This document shows positions 12,861 to 21,316 of a DNA stretch of 29,459 nt, in pieces. Position numbers and translations under genes: made by a program. The notes beneath the pieces were generated by a model that saw nothing but the letters and a program-made list of their open reading frames with translations, was not told the origin of the DNA and searched no databases. Position 1 is the first letter of the stretch. Each line of letters opens with the position of its first letter. Source of the DNA: DUAL01 sp964478325 (GTDB taxonomy: Bacteria > Bacteroidota > Bacteroidia > Flavobacteriales > BACL11); NCBI GenBank assembly GCA_964478325.1, contig CAYZIA010000005.1, positions 1 through 29,459 of the forward strand. The letters run 5' to 3'.

Positions 12861-14621
12861 ATGAGAAACTTCCTTAAAAATGTTTTGTCTACTATTGTAG
12901 GTGTAGTGCTTTCAGTAATTGTAGTAATCCTATTATTTATTGGTGTCATCAGTATTACTATTTCTTCCTTTGATAATGAAAAAGAAAGTAAAATATATCC
13001 AAACTCTATACTGAAGATTGATTTAACCTCTCCTATTGTAGAGCGTTCTTCGGATAATCCTTTTGAAAGCTTATCATTTGCCAATATGGATCCTCAAAAA
13101 GAATTGGAGTTGAGAAGTATTTTGGATAATATTGAAAAAGCAAAAATGGATGACAGAATAAAAGGAATATATTTGAACTCTCCTTTTGTAAATGCTGGCC
13201 TTTCACAAACAGAAGAAATCAGAAACAAATTATTAGATTTCAAAAAAAGTGAAAAGTTTATTATTTCTTATACTGAAAATTATTCTCAGAACGGATATTA
13301 TCTATCCTCTGTTGCAGATGAGATTTATTTAAACCCTGAAGGCATGTTTGAACTCAAAGGTTTGTCAGCTCAAATTATGTTCTATAAAGGACTTTTAGAA
13401 AAGTTAGATATTCAGGCTCAAGTAATAAGACACGGAAAATTCAAAAGTGCAATCGAGCCATTTATTTTGGATAAAATGAGTGAGGCAAATCGGGAGCAGG
13501 TCTCCTTATTATTAACCACTATATCAGATAATATTCTGGATTCTATTGCTAGCCAAAGAGGATTGACTCTCAGTAAAGTAGAAGAATTAGCTGATAATTT
13601 AGAGCTCAATACTGCAATTAATTGTTTGGAAAACAATTTTGTAGATGCTCTTATTTACCAAGATGAACTAGAAAATAAATTAAAAATTAAGGTAGGAGAG
13701 AAAGAAAAATTGAGATTAATTTCACTTTCAAAATACAATAATGCTAAAGTAGAAAAGCAAGGCCAGATTAGCCGAAATAAAATTGCTATTATTTATGCAA
13801 CAGGAGAAATAAGATCTGGTAAAGGAGATTTAAAAAGTATTGGTTCTGAAACCACAGCAAAAACAATTAAGAAGGCTAGAGAAGATGAAAGAGTAAAAGC
13901 AATTGTTTTAAGAGTTAATTCTCCCGGAGGAAGTGCTTTGGCATCTGATGTAATTTGGCGTGAAACAACATTAGCGAAAGCAGAAAAACCACTTGTAATT
14001 TCTATGGGTGATGTAGCTGCAAGTGGAGGTTATTATATTGCTTGTGCTGCGGACAAGATAGTAGCTAATCCTACTACAATTACCGGTTCTATTGGTGTAT
14101 TTGGACTAATCCCTAATTTGCAACAATTCTACAAAAATAAATTAGGTATTACGTTAGATACCGTAAATACCCACAAGTATGCTGACATGGGCATAAACAG
14201 AACATTATCTTCCTTTGAAAGAGCTAAAATAAAAGAAGTTATTGAGGGTATTTATTCTACTTTCATCTCACATGTTGCAGAAGGTAGAGATATGAGTATA
14301 GCTGCTGTAGATGATATTGGACAAGGGAGAGTTTGGACTGGTTATGATGCAAAACGCTTAGGACTCGTTGATGTTTTAGGTGGTTTGGAGACTGCTGTTA
14401 ATATTGCTGCTGATTTAGCAAAAATATCAGATTACCGAATTGTTTCTCTACCAAAAAAAGAAGACCCTTTAGAAGCATTTATAAAAGAAATAACTGGAGA
14501 AGAAAGCAAATATATTGCTAATTATTTAGGCGTTGATCGTAAATTTGTTAAATCAATTGAAAATTTAATAAAAGGTGAAAAAATTCAAACAAGAATGCCT
14601 TTTATCTTAGAAATTAACTAG
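12861..14621 (+). CDS. sppA: Signal peptide peptidase SppA, long (67K) type
   Basis: SppA is a membrane-bound Ser/Lys protease that clears cleaved signal peptides. The 586-residue protein has an N-terminal transmembrane anchor (about 8-34) and two tandem S49 domains. The N-terminal domain supplies the catalytic lysine in HGKFKSAIEP (Lys195). The C-terminal domain supplies the serine in GDVAASGGYYIACAADKI (Ser388), followed by TTITGSIGVFG. RVNSPGGSALASD is also typical. Length and the Lys-then-Ser order match the tandem E. coli-type enzyme rather than the short Gram-positive form. Start is ATG at 12861. Its stop overlaps that of the convergent DUF2797 gene in CTAG. Confidence 0.95.
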   Translation: MRNFLKNVLSTIVGVVLSVIVVILLFIGVISITISSFDNEKESKIYPNSILKIDLTSPIVERSSDNPFESLSFANMDPQKELELRSILDNIEKAKMDDRIKGIYLNSPFVNAGLSQTEEIRNKLLDFKKSEKFIISYTENYSQNGYYLSSVADEIYLNPEGMFELKGLSAQIMFYKGLLEKLDIQAQVIRHGKFKSAIEPFILDKMSEANREQVSLLLTTISDNILDSIASQRGLTLSKVEELADNLELNTAINCLENNFVDALIYQDELENKLKIKVGEKEKLRLISLSKYNNAKVEKQGQISRNKIAIIYATGEIRSGKGDLKSIGSETTAKTIKKAREDERVKAIVLRVNSPGGSALASDVIWRETTLAKAEKPLVISMGDVAASGGYYIACAADKIVANPTTITGSIGVFGLIPNLQQFYKNKLGITLDTVNTHKYADMGINRTLSSFERAKIKEVIEGIYSTFISHVAEGRDMSIAAVDDIGQGRVWTGYDAKRLGLVDVLGGLETAVNIAADLAKISDYRIVSLPKKEDPLEAFIKEITGEESKYIANYLGVDRKFVKSIENLIKGEKIQTRMPFILEIN

Positions 14622-15439
14622 AATAATCTTCCCTGCGTAGTTTCTGAATAAGATACTTTGGAGATATATCCTTCATGTGAACGCATATTAAAAACCCGAT
14701 TAGCATCAAATATTAGATATTGTCCTTTTATACCTTTTAACTCTCCTTTAATTATTGGAGTACGATCCAATTTGGTACTATTTATTTTTTTAGGATATTC
14801 CCTTACAGGATAATTAATTTCCGTTACTGTATTTTCTGGTAGAATATATTGTTTTAATTCTTCTGGGACATGAATAGATAATTCTTCTTTCATTTTTACC
14901 AAATCAACTGCTTCTGGTTTTCCAGAGAGCATTTTTCTCCAATTGGTAACATCTGCTACATGCTTTTTTAACGAAACTTCTATATCTCCAGAAAATCTTC
15001 TATTTGGAACTTCAGCAAGTAATATGGCTTGACTAGCTCCTTGATCCATCCACCTAATTACACCTTGTGTACCTCTTGTAATTCCAACTTTTATTCCCGA
15101 AGAATTAGCTAAATAAACATAATGTGGTGCCAATTGAAACTTTTTTTCCCACTCTAAATCTCTTTCTTCAATTCCAAGATGTGCTGTGCAAAGTTCTGGT
15201 TTAAAAATAGATTGTGAAGCAAGTGGTGACTCCCAATAGCATTTATAACAATAGCCAGAACCTCTGTAAAATGATTTCATTTTCTTACCACAACCACAAA
15301 TTACAATTCCGCTCCAATCAATTTTTATTTGCTTTCCTATCAAATCGTTCATTACAATAGATTTGCCATGAATATCTAAAGTATATTGCACCACATCTTC
15401 CAGCTTTGTATCCATTTTTTTAAGCGTATCTTCGAACAT
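14618..15439 (-). CDS. DUF2797 family protein with zinc-ribbon and GIY-YIG-like pattern
   Basis: The 273-residue protein looks like the DUF2797 family, whose function I do not know. It has a zinc-binding-like part (CGCG at 48-51, CYKC at 64-67, then CTAH at 84-87). Next is YVYLANSSGIKVGIT (107-121), RWMDQGA (129-135), a glutamate in GDIEV (Glu154) and an asparagine in TNW (Asn167). That order (Y-x-Y, K-V-G, Arg about ten residues on, later Glu and Asn) resembles the GIY-YIG nuclease superfamily; this is my inference. Start is ATG at 15437-15439. It is divergent from the GH3 gene and convergent with sppA, with overlapping stops. Confidence 0.75.
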   Translation of the reverse strand: MFEDTLKKMDTKLEDVVQYTLDIHGKSIVMNDLIGKQIKIDWSGIVICGCGKKMKSFYRGSGYCYKCYWESPLASQSIFKPELCTAHLGIEERDLEWEKKFQLAPHYVYLANSSGIKVGITRGTQGVIRWMDQGASQAILLAEVPNRRFSGDIEVSLKKHVADVTNWRKMLSGKPEAVDLVKMKEELSIHVPEELKQYILPENTVTEINYPVREYPKKINSTKLDRTPIIKGELKGIKGQYLIFDANRVFNMRSHEGYISKVSYSETTQGRLF

Positions 15440-15450
15440 CTTTTTTTTTG

Positions 15451-15458
15451 TAATTTTA
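15451..15458 (+). promoter_or_regulatory. Possible -7 element of the GH3 gene
   Basis: TAATTTTA is one base off TAnnTTTG and lies 24 nt before the ATG at 15483, in the 43-bp divergent gap with the DUF2797 gene. No good -33 box is visible. Confidence 0.25.
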
Positions 15459-15482
15459 GGGCTATAAAAATAACCATAATTT

Positions 15483-16994
15483 ATGAAGATTCCATTTAAA
15501 AATTCTATTCTTTCATGGATGTTTAAAAAACGAATGCATCAGATTGATCTATTTTTAAAATATCCTTTTCTGATTCAAAATGAACTTTTGTTTATTTTAT
15601 TAGAAAAAGCAAAAAATACAATCTTTGGGGAAAAACATAATTTCTCCTCTATTAAATCTTATGCTGATTTTTGTAAAAGTATCCCCGTCAAAACTTATGA
15701 AGAGTTTTTCCCTTATATACAAAAATTAAGAGAAGGCGAAAAGGATATCTTATGGCCAGGAGAAATAAAGTGGTTTGCAAAATCATCGGGCACCACCAAT
15801 GCAAAAAGTAAATTTATCCCTATGTCTAAAGAAGCATTAGAAGATTGTCACTATAAAGCAGGAAAAGATATGCTTGCAATCTATTGCAACAACAATCATC
15901 ATACAACTATTTTTGATGGAAAAGGATTGATGCTTGGCGGATCTCAAGATAGTAATACACTAAAAAACTATGTAGATGGTGATTTGTCTGCAATATTACT
16001 TGACAATTTTCCCTTTTGGGTAAATATACATAGAGTACCAGATCTGGAAACAGCATTACTTTCAGAATGGGAAGAAAAATTGAAAAAAATTGTAGATCAA
16101 TCTATAAACGAGAATATCACAAATCTAACTGGCGCATCATCTTGGATGCTTATTGTTTTGAAAAATGTTTTGAAAGAAACTAAGGCAAAAGATATTTTGG
16201 AGGTTTGGCCCAACTTAGAGCTTTACATGCATGGTGGAATGAATTTTTCTCCTTATAAAAAGCAATTCCAAAAAATAATTCCTAGCCAAAAGATGAGCTA
16301 TATGGAATGCTATAATGCCTCAGAAGGTTACTTTGCAATTCAAGATCAAACCGATAGCAATGAAATGCTTTTGATGTTAGATTATGGTATTTTCTATGAA
16401 TTTATTCCTATAGATGATTTTAATAATGGGAATAGAGAAGCAATTAATTTAGAAATGGTAGAGTTGAATAAAATTTATGCCATTGTAATAAGTACAAATG
16501 CAGGACTTTGGCGATACTTAATTGGTGATACGATAAAATTTACCGATTTGCATCCTTTTAGAATTAAAATTGTTGGAAGAACTAAGAGTTTTCTCAATGT
16601 TTTTGGAGAGGAATTGGTAATTGAAAATGCAGAAAATGCTTTAGCCTTTGCTTGCAAAAAAACTTCAGCAATTGTTAAAGAATATACAGTGGCTCCTCTT
16701 TATATTGATGAGGGAGATTCTGGAGCACATGAATGGCTAATTGAATTTGAGAACCCCCCATATAATTTAAATATTTTCACAAAAGAATTGGATCTCTTTT
16801 TGCAAAAAATTAATTCTGATTATCAGACAAAAAGAACTAATGAACTGATATTAAAAATGCCAAAAATAGAAAGCTTAAAAAGAGGAACATTTTATAAATG
16901 GCTAAAGCAAAAAGGAAAACTGGGAGGTCAAAATAAAGTTCCCAGACTAAGCAACAACCGAAAAATTGCAGAAGAAATACTTGAATTGAAATAA
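15483..16994 (+). CDS. GH3 family acyl-acid-amido synthetase-like protein
   Basis: GH3 proteins belong to the adenylate-forming superfamily. In plants they join carboxylic acids such as indole-acetic or jasmonic acid to amino acids via an acyl-AMP. The substrates of the bacterial homologues are not known to me. The 503-residue protein has the ATP-binding loop FAKSSGTTNAKSKFIPMS (98-115), MECYNASEGYFAIQ in the middle, GLWRYLIGDTIKF, then the hinge-region sequence IVGRTKSFLNVFGEELV. The C-terminal end KRGTFYKWLKQKGKLGGQNKVPRLSN is usual for the family. No signal peptide is present, so it should act in the cytoplasm. Start is ATG at 15483. It is probably transcribed alone; the 86 bp after it contain no strong terminator. 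Confidence 0.92.
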   Translation: MKIPFKNSILSWMFKKRMHQIDLFLKYPFLIQNELLFILLEKAKNTIFGEKHNFSSIKSYADFCKSIPVKTYEEFFPYIQKLREGEKDILWPGEIKWFAKSSGTTNAKSKFIPMSKEALEDCHYKAGKDMLAIYCNNNHHTTIFDGKGLMLGGSQDSNTLKNYVDGDLSAILLDNFPFWVNIHRVPDLETALLSEWEEKLKKIVDQSINENITNLTGASSWMLIVLKNVLKETKAKDILEVWPNLELYMHGGMNFSPYKKQFQKIIPSQKMSYMECYNASEGYFAIQDQTDSNEMLLMLDYGIFYEFIPIDDFNNGNREAINLEMVELNKIYAIVISTNAGLWRYLIGDTIKFTDLHPFRIKIVGRTKSFLNVFGEELVIENAENALAFACKKTSAIVKEYTVAPLYIDEGDSGAHEWLIEFENPPYNLNIFTKELDLFLQKINSDYQTKRTNELILKMPKIESLKRGTFYKWLKQKGKLGGQNKVPRLSNNRKIAEEILELK

Positions 16995-17080
16995 AAACTT
17001 ATTAACGATTATTGAAATTGATTATCACTAGCTTCCTGTTGTAATCTTCTTTTTTTATTTTAGTCGAAAATTTTAAAAAT

Positions 17081-17704
17081 ATGCATGTAGCTATTGCCGG
17101 AAATATTGGCTCGGGAAAAACAACCCTTACGACAAAGCTTTCCAAACATTATAAATGGGAGGCTCATTATGAGGATGTGGAAAACAATCCTTATTTAAAT
17201 GATTTTTACAAAGAAATGCAAAGGTGGTCATTTAATTTACAGGTTTACTTTTTGAATAGTAGGTTTCGTCAGGTCCTTAATATTAAATCAAGTGGAAAAG
17301 ATTTTATTCAGGATAGAACCATATATGAGGATGCTTTTATTTTTGCACCTAACTTGCATTCCATGGGGCTAATGAGTAGTAGAGATTTTGATAATTACAA
17401 ACAGCTTTTTAGTTTAATGGACTCTTTTATGCAAGGACCAGATCTGTTAATTTACTTAAGAGCGTCTACTACTACTTTAATTAGTCAAATTCAAAAAAGA
17501 GGGAGGGAATATGAAAATTCTATTCGCTTGGATTATCTAACAAGACTAAACGAACGTTATGAGGCATGGATATCGGAATATGCAAAAGGGAAACTACTTA
17601 TAATAGATGTGGATGATATTAATTTTTCTGAGAATGAAGAAGATTTAGGCAAGATAATTACCAAAATTGATGCTGAAATACACGGACTTTTCAAAATAGC
17701 TTAG
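17081..17704 (+). CDS. Deoxynucleoside kinase (second paralogue)
   Basis: The 207-residue protein is a complete dCK/dGK-type deoxynucleoside kinase: P-loop AIAGNIGSGKTTL (Lys13), then EDVENNPYLNDFY, the canonical DRT motif (IQDRTIYEDAFIF, Asp78-Arg79), IYLRAS and the lid region QKRGREYENSIRLDYL (about 138-153). It would phosphorylate deoxyadenosine and/or related purine deoxynucleosides for salvage; specificity is inferred from relatives, not visible. Unlike the paralogue at 11672-12301, it keeps the arginine after the catalytic-region aspartate. Start is ATG at 17081. The leader has a poor promoter match (TATTTTAG at 17056). A strong bidirectional-looking terminator separates it from the convergent pyrophosphatase gene. 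Confidence 0.9.
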   Translation: MHVAIAGNIGSGKTTLTTKLSKHYKWEAHYEDVENNPYLNDFYKEMQRWSFNLQVYFLNSRFRQVLNIKSSGKDFIQDRTIYEDAFIFAPNLHSMGLMSSRDFDNYKQLFSLMDSFMQGPDLLIYLRASTTTLISQIQKRGREYENSIRLDYLTRLNERYEAWISEYAKGKLLIIDVDDINFSENEEDLGKIITKIDAEIHGLFKIA

Positions 17705-17734
17705 AAAACTACTGATTAATAAAAAGCATAAAAG

Positions 17735-17762
17735 AATAGGGAGATTTCTCCCTATTTTTTTT
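17735..17762. terminator. Intrinsic terminator shared by the convergent kinase and hppA genes
   Basis: AATAGGGAG-ATTT-CTCCCTATT is a perfect 9-bp hairpin followed by six further T on the plus strand. On the minus strand the same hairpin is followed by a T-rich stretch (CTTTTATGC), so it may act in both directions. It lies 30 bp after the kinase stop and 15 bp from the hppA stop. Confidence 0.88.
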
Positions 17763-17776
17763 ATGTTAATATTGAA

Positions 17777-20371
17777 TTAATATAATTTGATGCCAATTGC
17801 AGAAGCTTCAATGCCTTCAAAATGTTGAGGTTTTACAAGTCTTAATTCACCCACTAATTCTTGAGTTTCCTTGTTAAAATTAAATACTAATTGAGCTGAG
17901 TGAGATGAAAATATTAAAGATTCTGTTTTTATTTTACCATTTACAATATATTGAAAGTTATCTTCATGTGTTTCCTCCACGTCCATTCCAAAAAATTGTA
18001 AGTCTGGATTATCTTTAGCATTCAAATAATTTTCATCAGTTAATTTCCAGCCTTTCCCTCCTCCTTCAATTGTAGAAGTATTTATAAGAAGTGAGATACT
18101 TGAGCCATTAAAATCATATTTATAATCATAACATTCAAATTGAGCATTAATATCTCCACTAAAATCAAAACTTGGATTTTTAATAAACATTTCTTGTTCA
18201 GACACATCTGATACGTTTTGATAATCAGAATTATTCACATTCATTGCAATAGAAGGCGCGATAACTAAAGCAACAACCGACATTAATTTTAATAAAATGT
18301 TTAACGACGGCCCAGAAGTGTCTTTAAAAGGATCTCCAACAGTATCACCAACAACAGCTGCTTTATGTGCATCTGTTCCTTTTTTACCTTGTTCTTCAAT
18401 CATCTTTTTTGCATTATCCCATGCACCACCAGCATTAGATTGGAAGATTGCCATAAGCACACCACAAGTAGTAACCCCTGCAAGAAGCCCACCTAACATT
18501 TCAGCACCTCCTAAAAAGCCAATAGCAACTGGAACAGCAATAGCAAGTAATCCTGGAGTTACCATTTCTTTAATAGATGCTTTAGTTGAAATATCTACAC
18601 ATTTATCATATTCAGCAACACCATCAGCAGCAGCAAAGATTGCTCTATCTTCAGGACTTGCTTTACTCATATCTGAATCATATTTCCGCATAACCTCTAA
18701 TGCCTTTTTTAATTCAGGAATATCTCTAAATTGTCTTCTTACTTCTTCAATCATAGCCATTGCAGCTCTTCCTACAGCATTCATTGAAAGTGAAGAAAAT
18801 ACAAAAGGAAGCATTCCTCCAATTAATAACCCAGCCATAACTTTCGGATCCGCTACATTAATAGTGTCAACACCAGCTGTTTTCATAAAGGCAGCAAAAA
18901 GAGCTAATGCAGTAAGTGCAGCAGAAGCAATAGCAAAACCTTTTCCAATAGCAGCAGTAGTATTTCCTACTGCATCTAATTTATCTGTTCTTTTTCTAAC
19001 TTCTGAAGGAAGTTCAGCCATTTCAGCAATACCACCCGCATTGTCAGAAATTGGGCCATAAGCATCTACTGCTAATTGAATACCAGTGTTAGCAAGCATT
19101 CCAACAGCAGCAATCGCAATTCCGTAAAGCCCTGCAAAACTATGAGAAACTAAAATAGCAGCAGCTATCAATAAAATTGGAATAGCAGTTGACATCATAC
19201 CAACGCCTAAACCGGCAATAATAGTTGTTGCAGCACCTGTTTCAGATTGCTCAACTATTGAATTAACTGGTTTTGTACCAGTTCCAGTATAATATTCTGT
19301 GATTTTACCTACTAACAATCCTGCTACTAAACCAGCAATTGTTGCCCAAAATACGCCCATTGCTGTATATTGCGTACCAGACTCAACCCAAGTTTCAGGA
19401 AGCATTCTGTTAATAATAAGATATGATGCTACTAACATTAATCCCGCTGAGCCAAACTCACCAATATTTAAAGCTTTATGTGGCGAACCACCATCTTTTA
19501 CTTTTACAAAAAATGTGCCAATAATCGACATTACAATACCAACTGCAGCTAAGACAAGTGGTAAATAAACAGCCCCTAATCCATCAAAAGAGGAAAACTC
19601 TGGTAAAGTTGCATAAGCAGCACCTAATACCATTGTAGCAATAATAGAACCAACATAAGATTCAAAAAGATCAGCACCCATACCAGCAACATCTCCAACA
19701 TTATCACCAACATTATCCGCAATTGTTGCGGGATTTAAAGGATGATCTTCCGGAATTCCCGCCTCTACTTTTCCAACCAAATCAGCACCTACATCAGCAG
19801 CCTTAGTATAAATACCACCACCAACTCTTGCAAATAAAGCAATAGAAGAAGCTCCTAAAGAGAAACCAGAAAGCACATTTAAGACTTCATTTAGCTCCCA
19901 TCCTTGTCCACTATAAAACATAAATAACCCGCTCAATCCTAAAACACCTAAACCTACAACTCCTAATCCCATTACTGCACCACCAGCAAAAGCAACTTCT
20001 AATGCACTGCCTAATGATGTTCTAGCAGCTTGAGTAGTTCTTACATTTGCTTTAGTTGCAGCTTTCATACCGATAAAACCAGCCAATGCTGAGCAAATTG
20101 CACCAACAATAAAGGATACTGCAACCATTGCGTTAGAACCTTCTTCCCAACTTCCTTTAAAATATAAAAGTACGGTAACTGCAGCAACAAATATTGCTAA
20201 TACTTTGTATTCGGCTTTCAAAAATGACATTGCTCCATCTGCAATATTTTTTGCAATTCTTGACATTTTTTCTTCCCCTTCTTCTTGCTTAGCAACCCAA
20301 GCATTTTTCCAGAATACAAAGCCCAATGCTAATATTCCAAATAGCGGTAAAAATTTTACAATCATTTCCAT
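17777..20371 (-). CDS. hppA: K+-dependent membrane-bound ion-pumping pyrophosphatase with an extra C-terminal domain
   Basis: M-PPases hydrolyse pyrophosphate and pump H+ and/or Na+ out of the cytoplasm. The 864-residue protein has about 16 membrane segments up to residue ~710. Catalytic motifs are DVGADLVGKVEAGIPEDHP (193-211), DNVGDNVGDVAGMGADLFES (219-238), DAYGPISDNAGGIAEM (436-451) and GDTVGDPFKDTSGPS (675-689). GNTTAAIGKG (469-478) has Ala473 and Gly476, the signature of K+-dependent enzymes rather than the Lys/Thr of K+-independent ones. Glu237 in FESYVG is the semi-conserved membrane glutamate. Which ion is pumped cannot be decided here. Residues ~711-864 are an added polar, beta-rich tail not needed for the known reaction. 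M-PPase C-termini face the outside, so it would be periplasmic. Start ATG at 20369-20371. Confidence 0.95.
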   Translation of the reverse strand: MEMIVKFLPLFGILALGFVFWKNAWVAKQEEGEEKMSRIAKNIADGAMSFLKAEYKVLAIFVAAVTVLLYFKGSWEEGSNAMVAVSFIVGAICSALAGFIGMKAATKANVRTTQAARTSLGSALEVAFAGGAVMGLGVVGLGVLGLSGLFMFYSGQGWELNEVLNVLSGFSLGASSIALFARVGGGIYTKAADVGADLVGKVEAGIPEDHPLNPATIADNVGDNVGDVAGMGADLFESYVGSIIATMVLGAAYATLPEFSSFDGLGAVYLPLVLAAVGIVMSIIGTFFVKVKDGGSPHKALNIGEFGSAGLMLVASYLIINRMLPETWVESGTQYTAMGVFWATIAGLVAGLLVGKITEYYTGTGTKPVNSIVEQSETGAATTIIAGLGVGMMSTAIPILLIAAAILVSHSFAGLYGIAIAAVGMLANTGIQLAVDAYGPISDNAGGIAEMAELPSEVRKRTDKLDAVGNTTAAIGKGFAIASAALTALALFAAFMKTAGVDTINVADPKVMAGLLIGGMLPFVFSSLSMNAVGRAAMAMIEEVRRQFRDIPELKKALEVMRKYDSDMSKASPEDRAIFAAADGVAEYDKCVDISTKASIKEMVTPGLLAIAVPVAIGFLGGAEMLGGLLAGVTTCGVLMAIFQSNAGGAWDNAKKMIEEQGKKGTDAHKAAVVGDTVGDPFKDTSGPSLNILLKLMSVVALVIAPSIAMNVNNSDYQNVSDVSEQEMFIKNPSFDFSGDINAQFECYDYKYDFNGSSISLLINTSTIEGGGKGWKLTDENYLNAKDNPDLQFFGMDVEETHEDNFQYIVNGKIKTESLIFSSHSAQLVFNFNKETQELVGELRLVKPQHFEGIEASAIGIKLY

Positions 20372-20418
20372 TTTTTTCTAGATTTAATTAATAATTTTTT
20401 ATCTTTAATTTTCGGCTG

Positions 20419-20426
20419 CAAAAATA
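20419..20426 (-). promoter_or_regulatory. Putative -7 element of hppA
   Basis: The minus strand reads TATTTTTG, an exact TAnnTTTG match, 47 nt upstream of the hppA ATG. The leader is almost entirely A/T. A -33 box is not evident. Confidence 0.4.
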
Positions 20427-20519
20427 ATATTTTAATTGAAAAAGAGAAATAAATATACAATTCTATTTTTTTAATCTAAAAAATAAAAAAGCCCTTCTTA
20501 TTATTCTCCTTATTTTCAT

Positions 20520-20527
20520 TAAATTTG
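20520..20527 (+). promoter_or_regulatory. Putative -7 element of the etfB-etfA eight-gene run
   Basis: TAAATTTG is an exact TAnnTTTG match, 28 nt before the etfB ATG. It is the only good promoter candidate before the tightly spaced genes from 20556 to 27808. Confidence 0.5.
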
Positions 20528-20555
20528 CAGACCTTAACTAATATTTAAAAGCAAA

Positions 20556-21302
20556 ATGAATATTGTAGTTTGCATTAGCAGTGTTCCGGACACTACTTCA
20601 AAAATAAATTTTACGGAAAACTCAAGTAAATTTGATAATAGTGGAATTCAATTTGTTATCAATCCTTATGATGAATTTGGATTAACAAAAGCCATGATGT
20701 TGAAAGAAAAAACGGCTGGAAACGTAATGGTAATTATAGTTGGAGACGTTTCAGTTGAACCAGTAATACGTAAAGCATTAGCTATTGGTGCTGATAGTGC
20801 AATTAGAATAAATGCTAAGCCAACGGATAGTTATTTTACAGCTAATGCGATTTCTGATTATTTGAAAAATAAGCCTGCAGATTTAATAATTGCAGGAAGA
20901 GAGTCTATTGATTACAATGGAGGTGCAGTAGGTGGAATGATTGCTGAAATGATGAATTTGCCTTTTATAAATGCTTGTAACGGCTTAGAAATAGATGGAA
21001 ATACCGCAAAATTAAGTCGAGAGATTGATGGAGGAAAAGAAAACTTATCGGTAAATTTACCTTTAGTCATAGGAGGGCAAAAAGGTTTGGTTGAAGAAAG
21101 CGAGTTGAGAATTCCAAATATGAGAGGAATTATGCAAGCCAGAAGCAAGCCTTTAACGATTGTGGACCCATCTTCTGATGAGAATTTAACTTCATCAGAA
21201 AATTTTAAAAAGCCGGCAGAAAAAGGTACTTGTAAATTAATTGAAGTTGGAAATGAAGCAGAGTTAGTAAGCCTTCTTCAGTCGGAAGCAAAAGTTATTT
21301 AA
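20556..21302 (+). CDS. etfB: Electron transfer flavoprotein subunit beta
   Basis: EtfB pairs with EtfA to form the soluble heterodimer that takes electrons from acyl-CoA and related dehydrogenases and passes them to ETF:quinone oxidoreductase. The 248-residue protein starts NIVVCISSVPDTTSKI and has the family features VINPYDEFGLTKAM, ALAIGADSAIRI, DLIIAGRESIDYNGGAVGG and LPLVIGGQKGLVEESELR...IMQARSKPL, the last close to the ETF beta signature region. The ATG at 20556 opens an eight-gene plus-strand run. etfA begins 14 bp after its stop. No acyl-CoA dehydrogenase or quinone oxidoreductase gene is in the window, so the electron donors are encoded elsewhere. Confidence 0.95.
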   Translation: MNIVVCISSVPDTTSKINFTENSSKFDNSGIQFVINPYDEFGLTKAMMLKEKTAGNVMVIIVGDVSVEPVIRKALAIGADSAIRINAKPTDSYFTANAISDYLKNKPADLIIAGRESIDYNGGAVGGMIAEMMNLPFINACNGLEIDGNTAKLSREIDGGKENLSVNLPLVIGGQKGLVEESELRIPNMRGIMQARSKPLTIVDPSSDENLTSSENFKKPAEKGTCKLIEVGNEAELVSLLQSEAKVI

Positions 21303-21316
21303 GAAAAACAGAAACA

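Noticed and set aside
18297..19061. Plus-strand open frame of 254 codons inside the pyrophosphatase gene
   Set aside because: It is antisense to conserved hppA catalytic sequence. The translation is low-complexity (Ala/Ser/Ile/Pro) with no motif, as expected for a mirror of a membrane protein gene.
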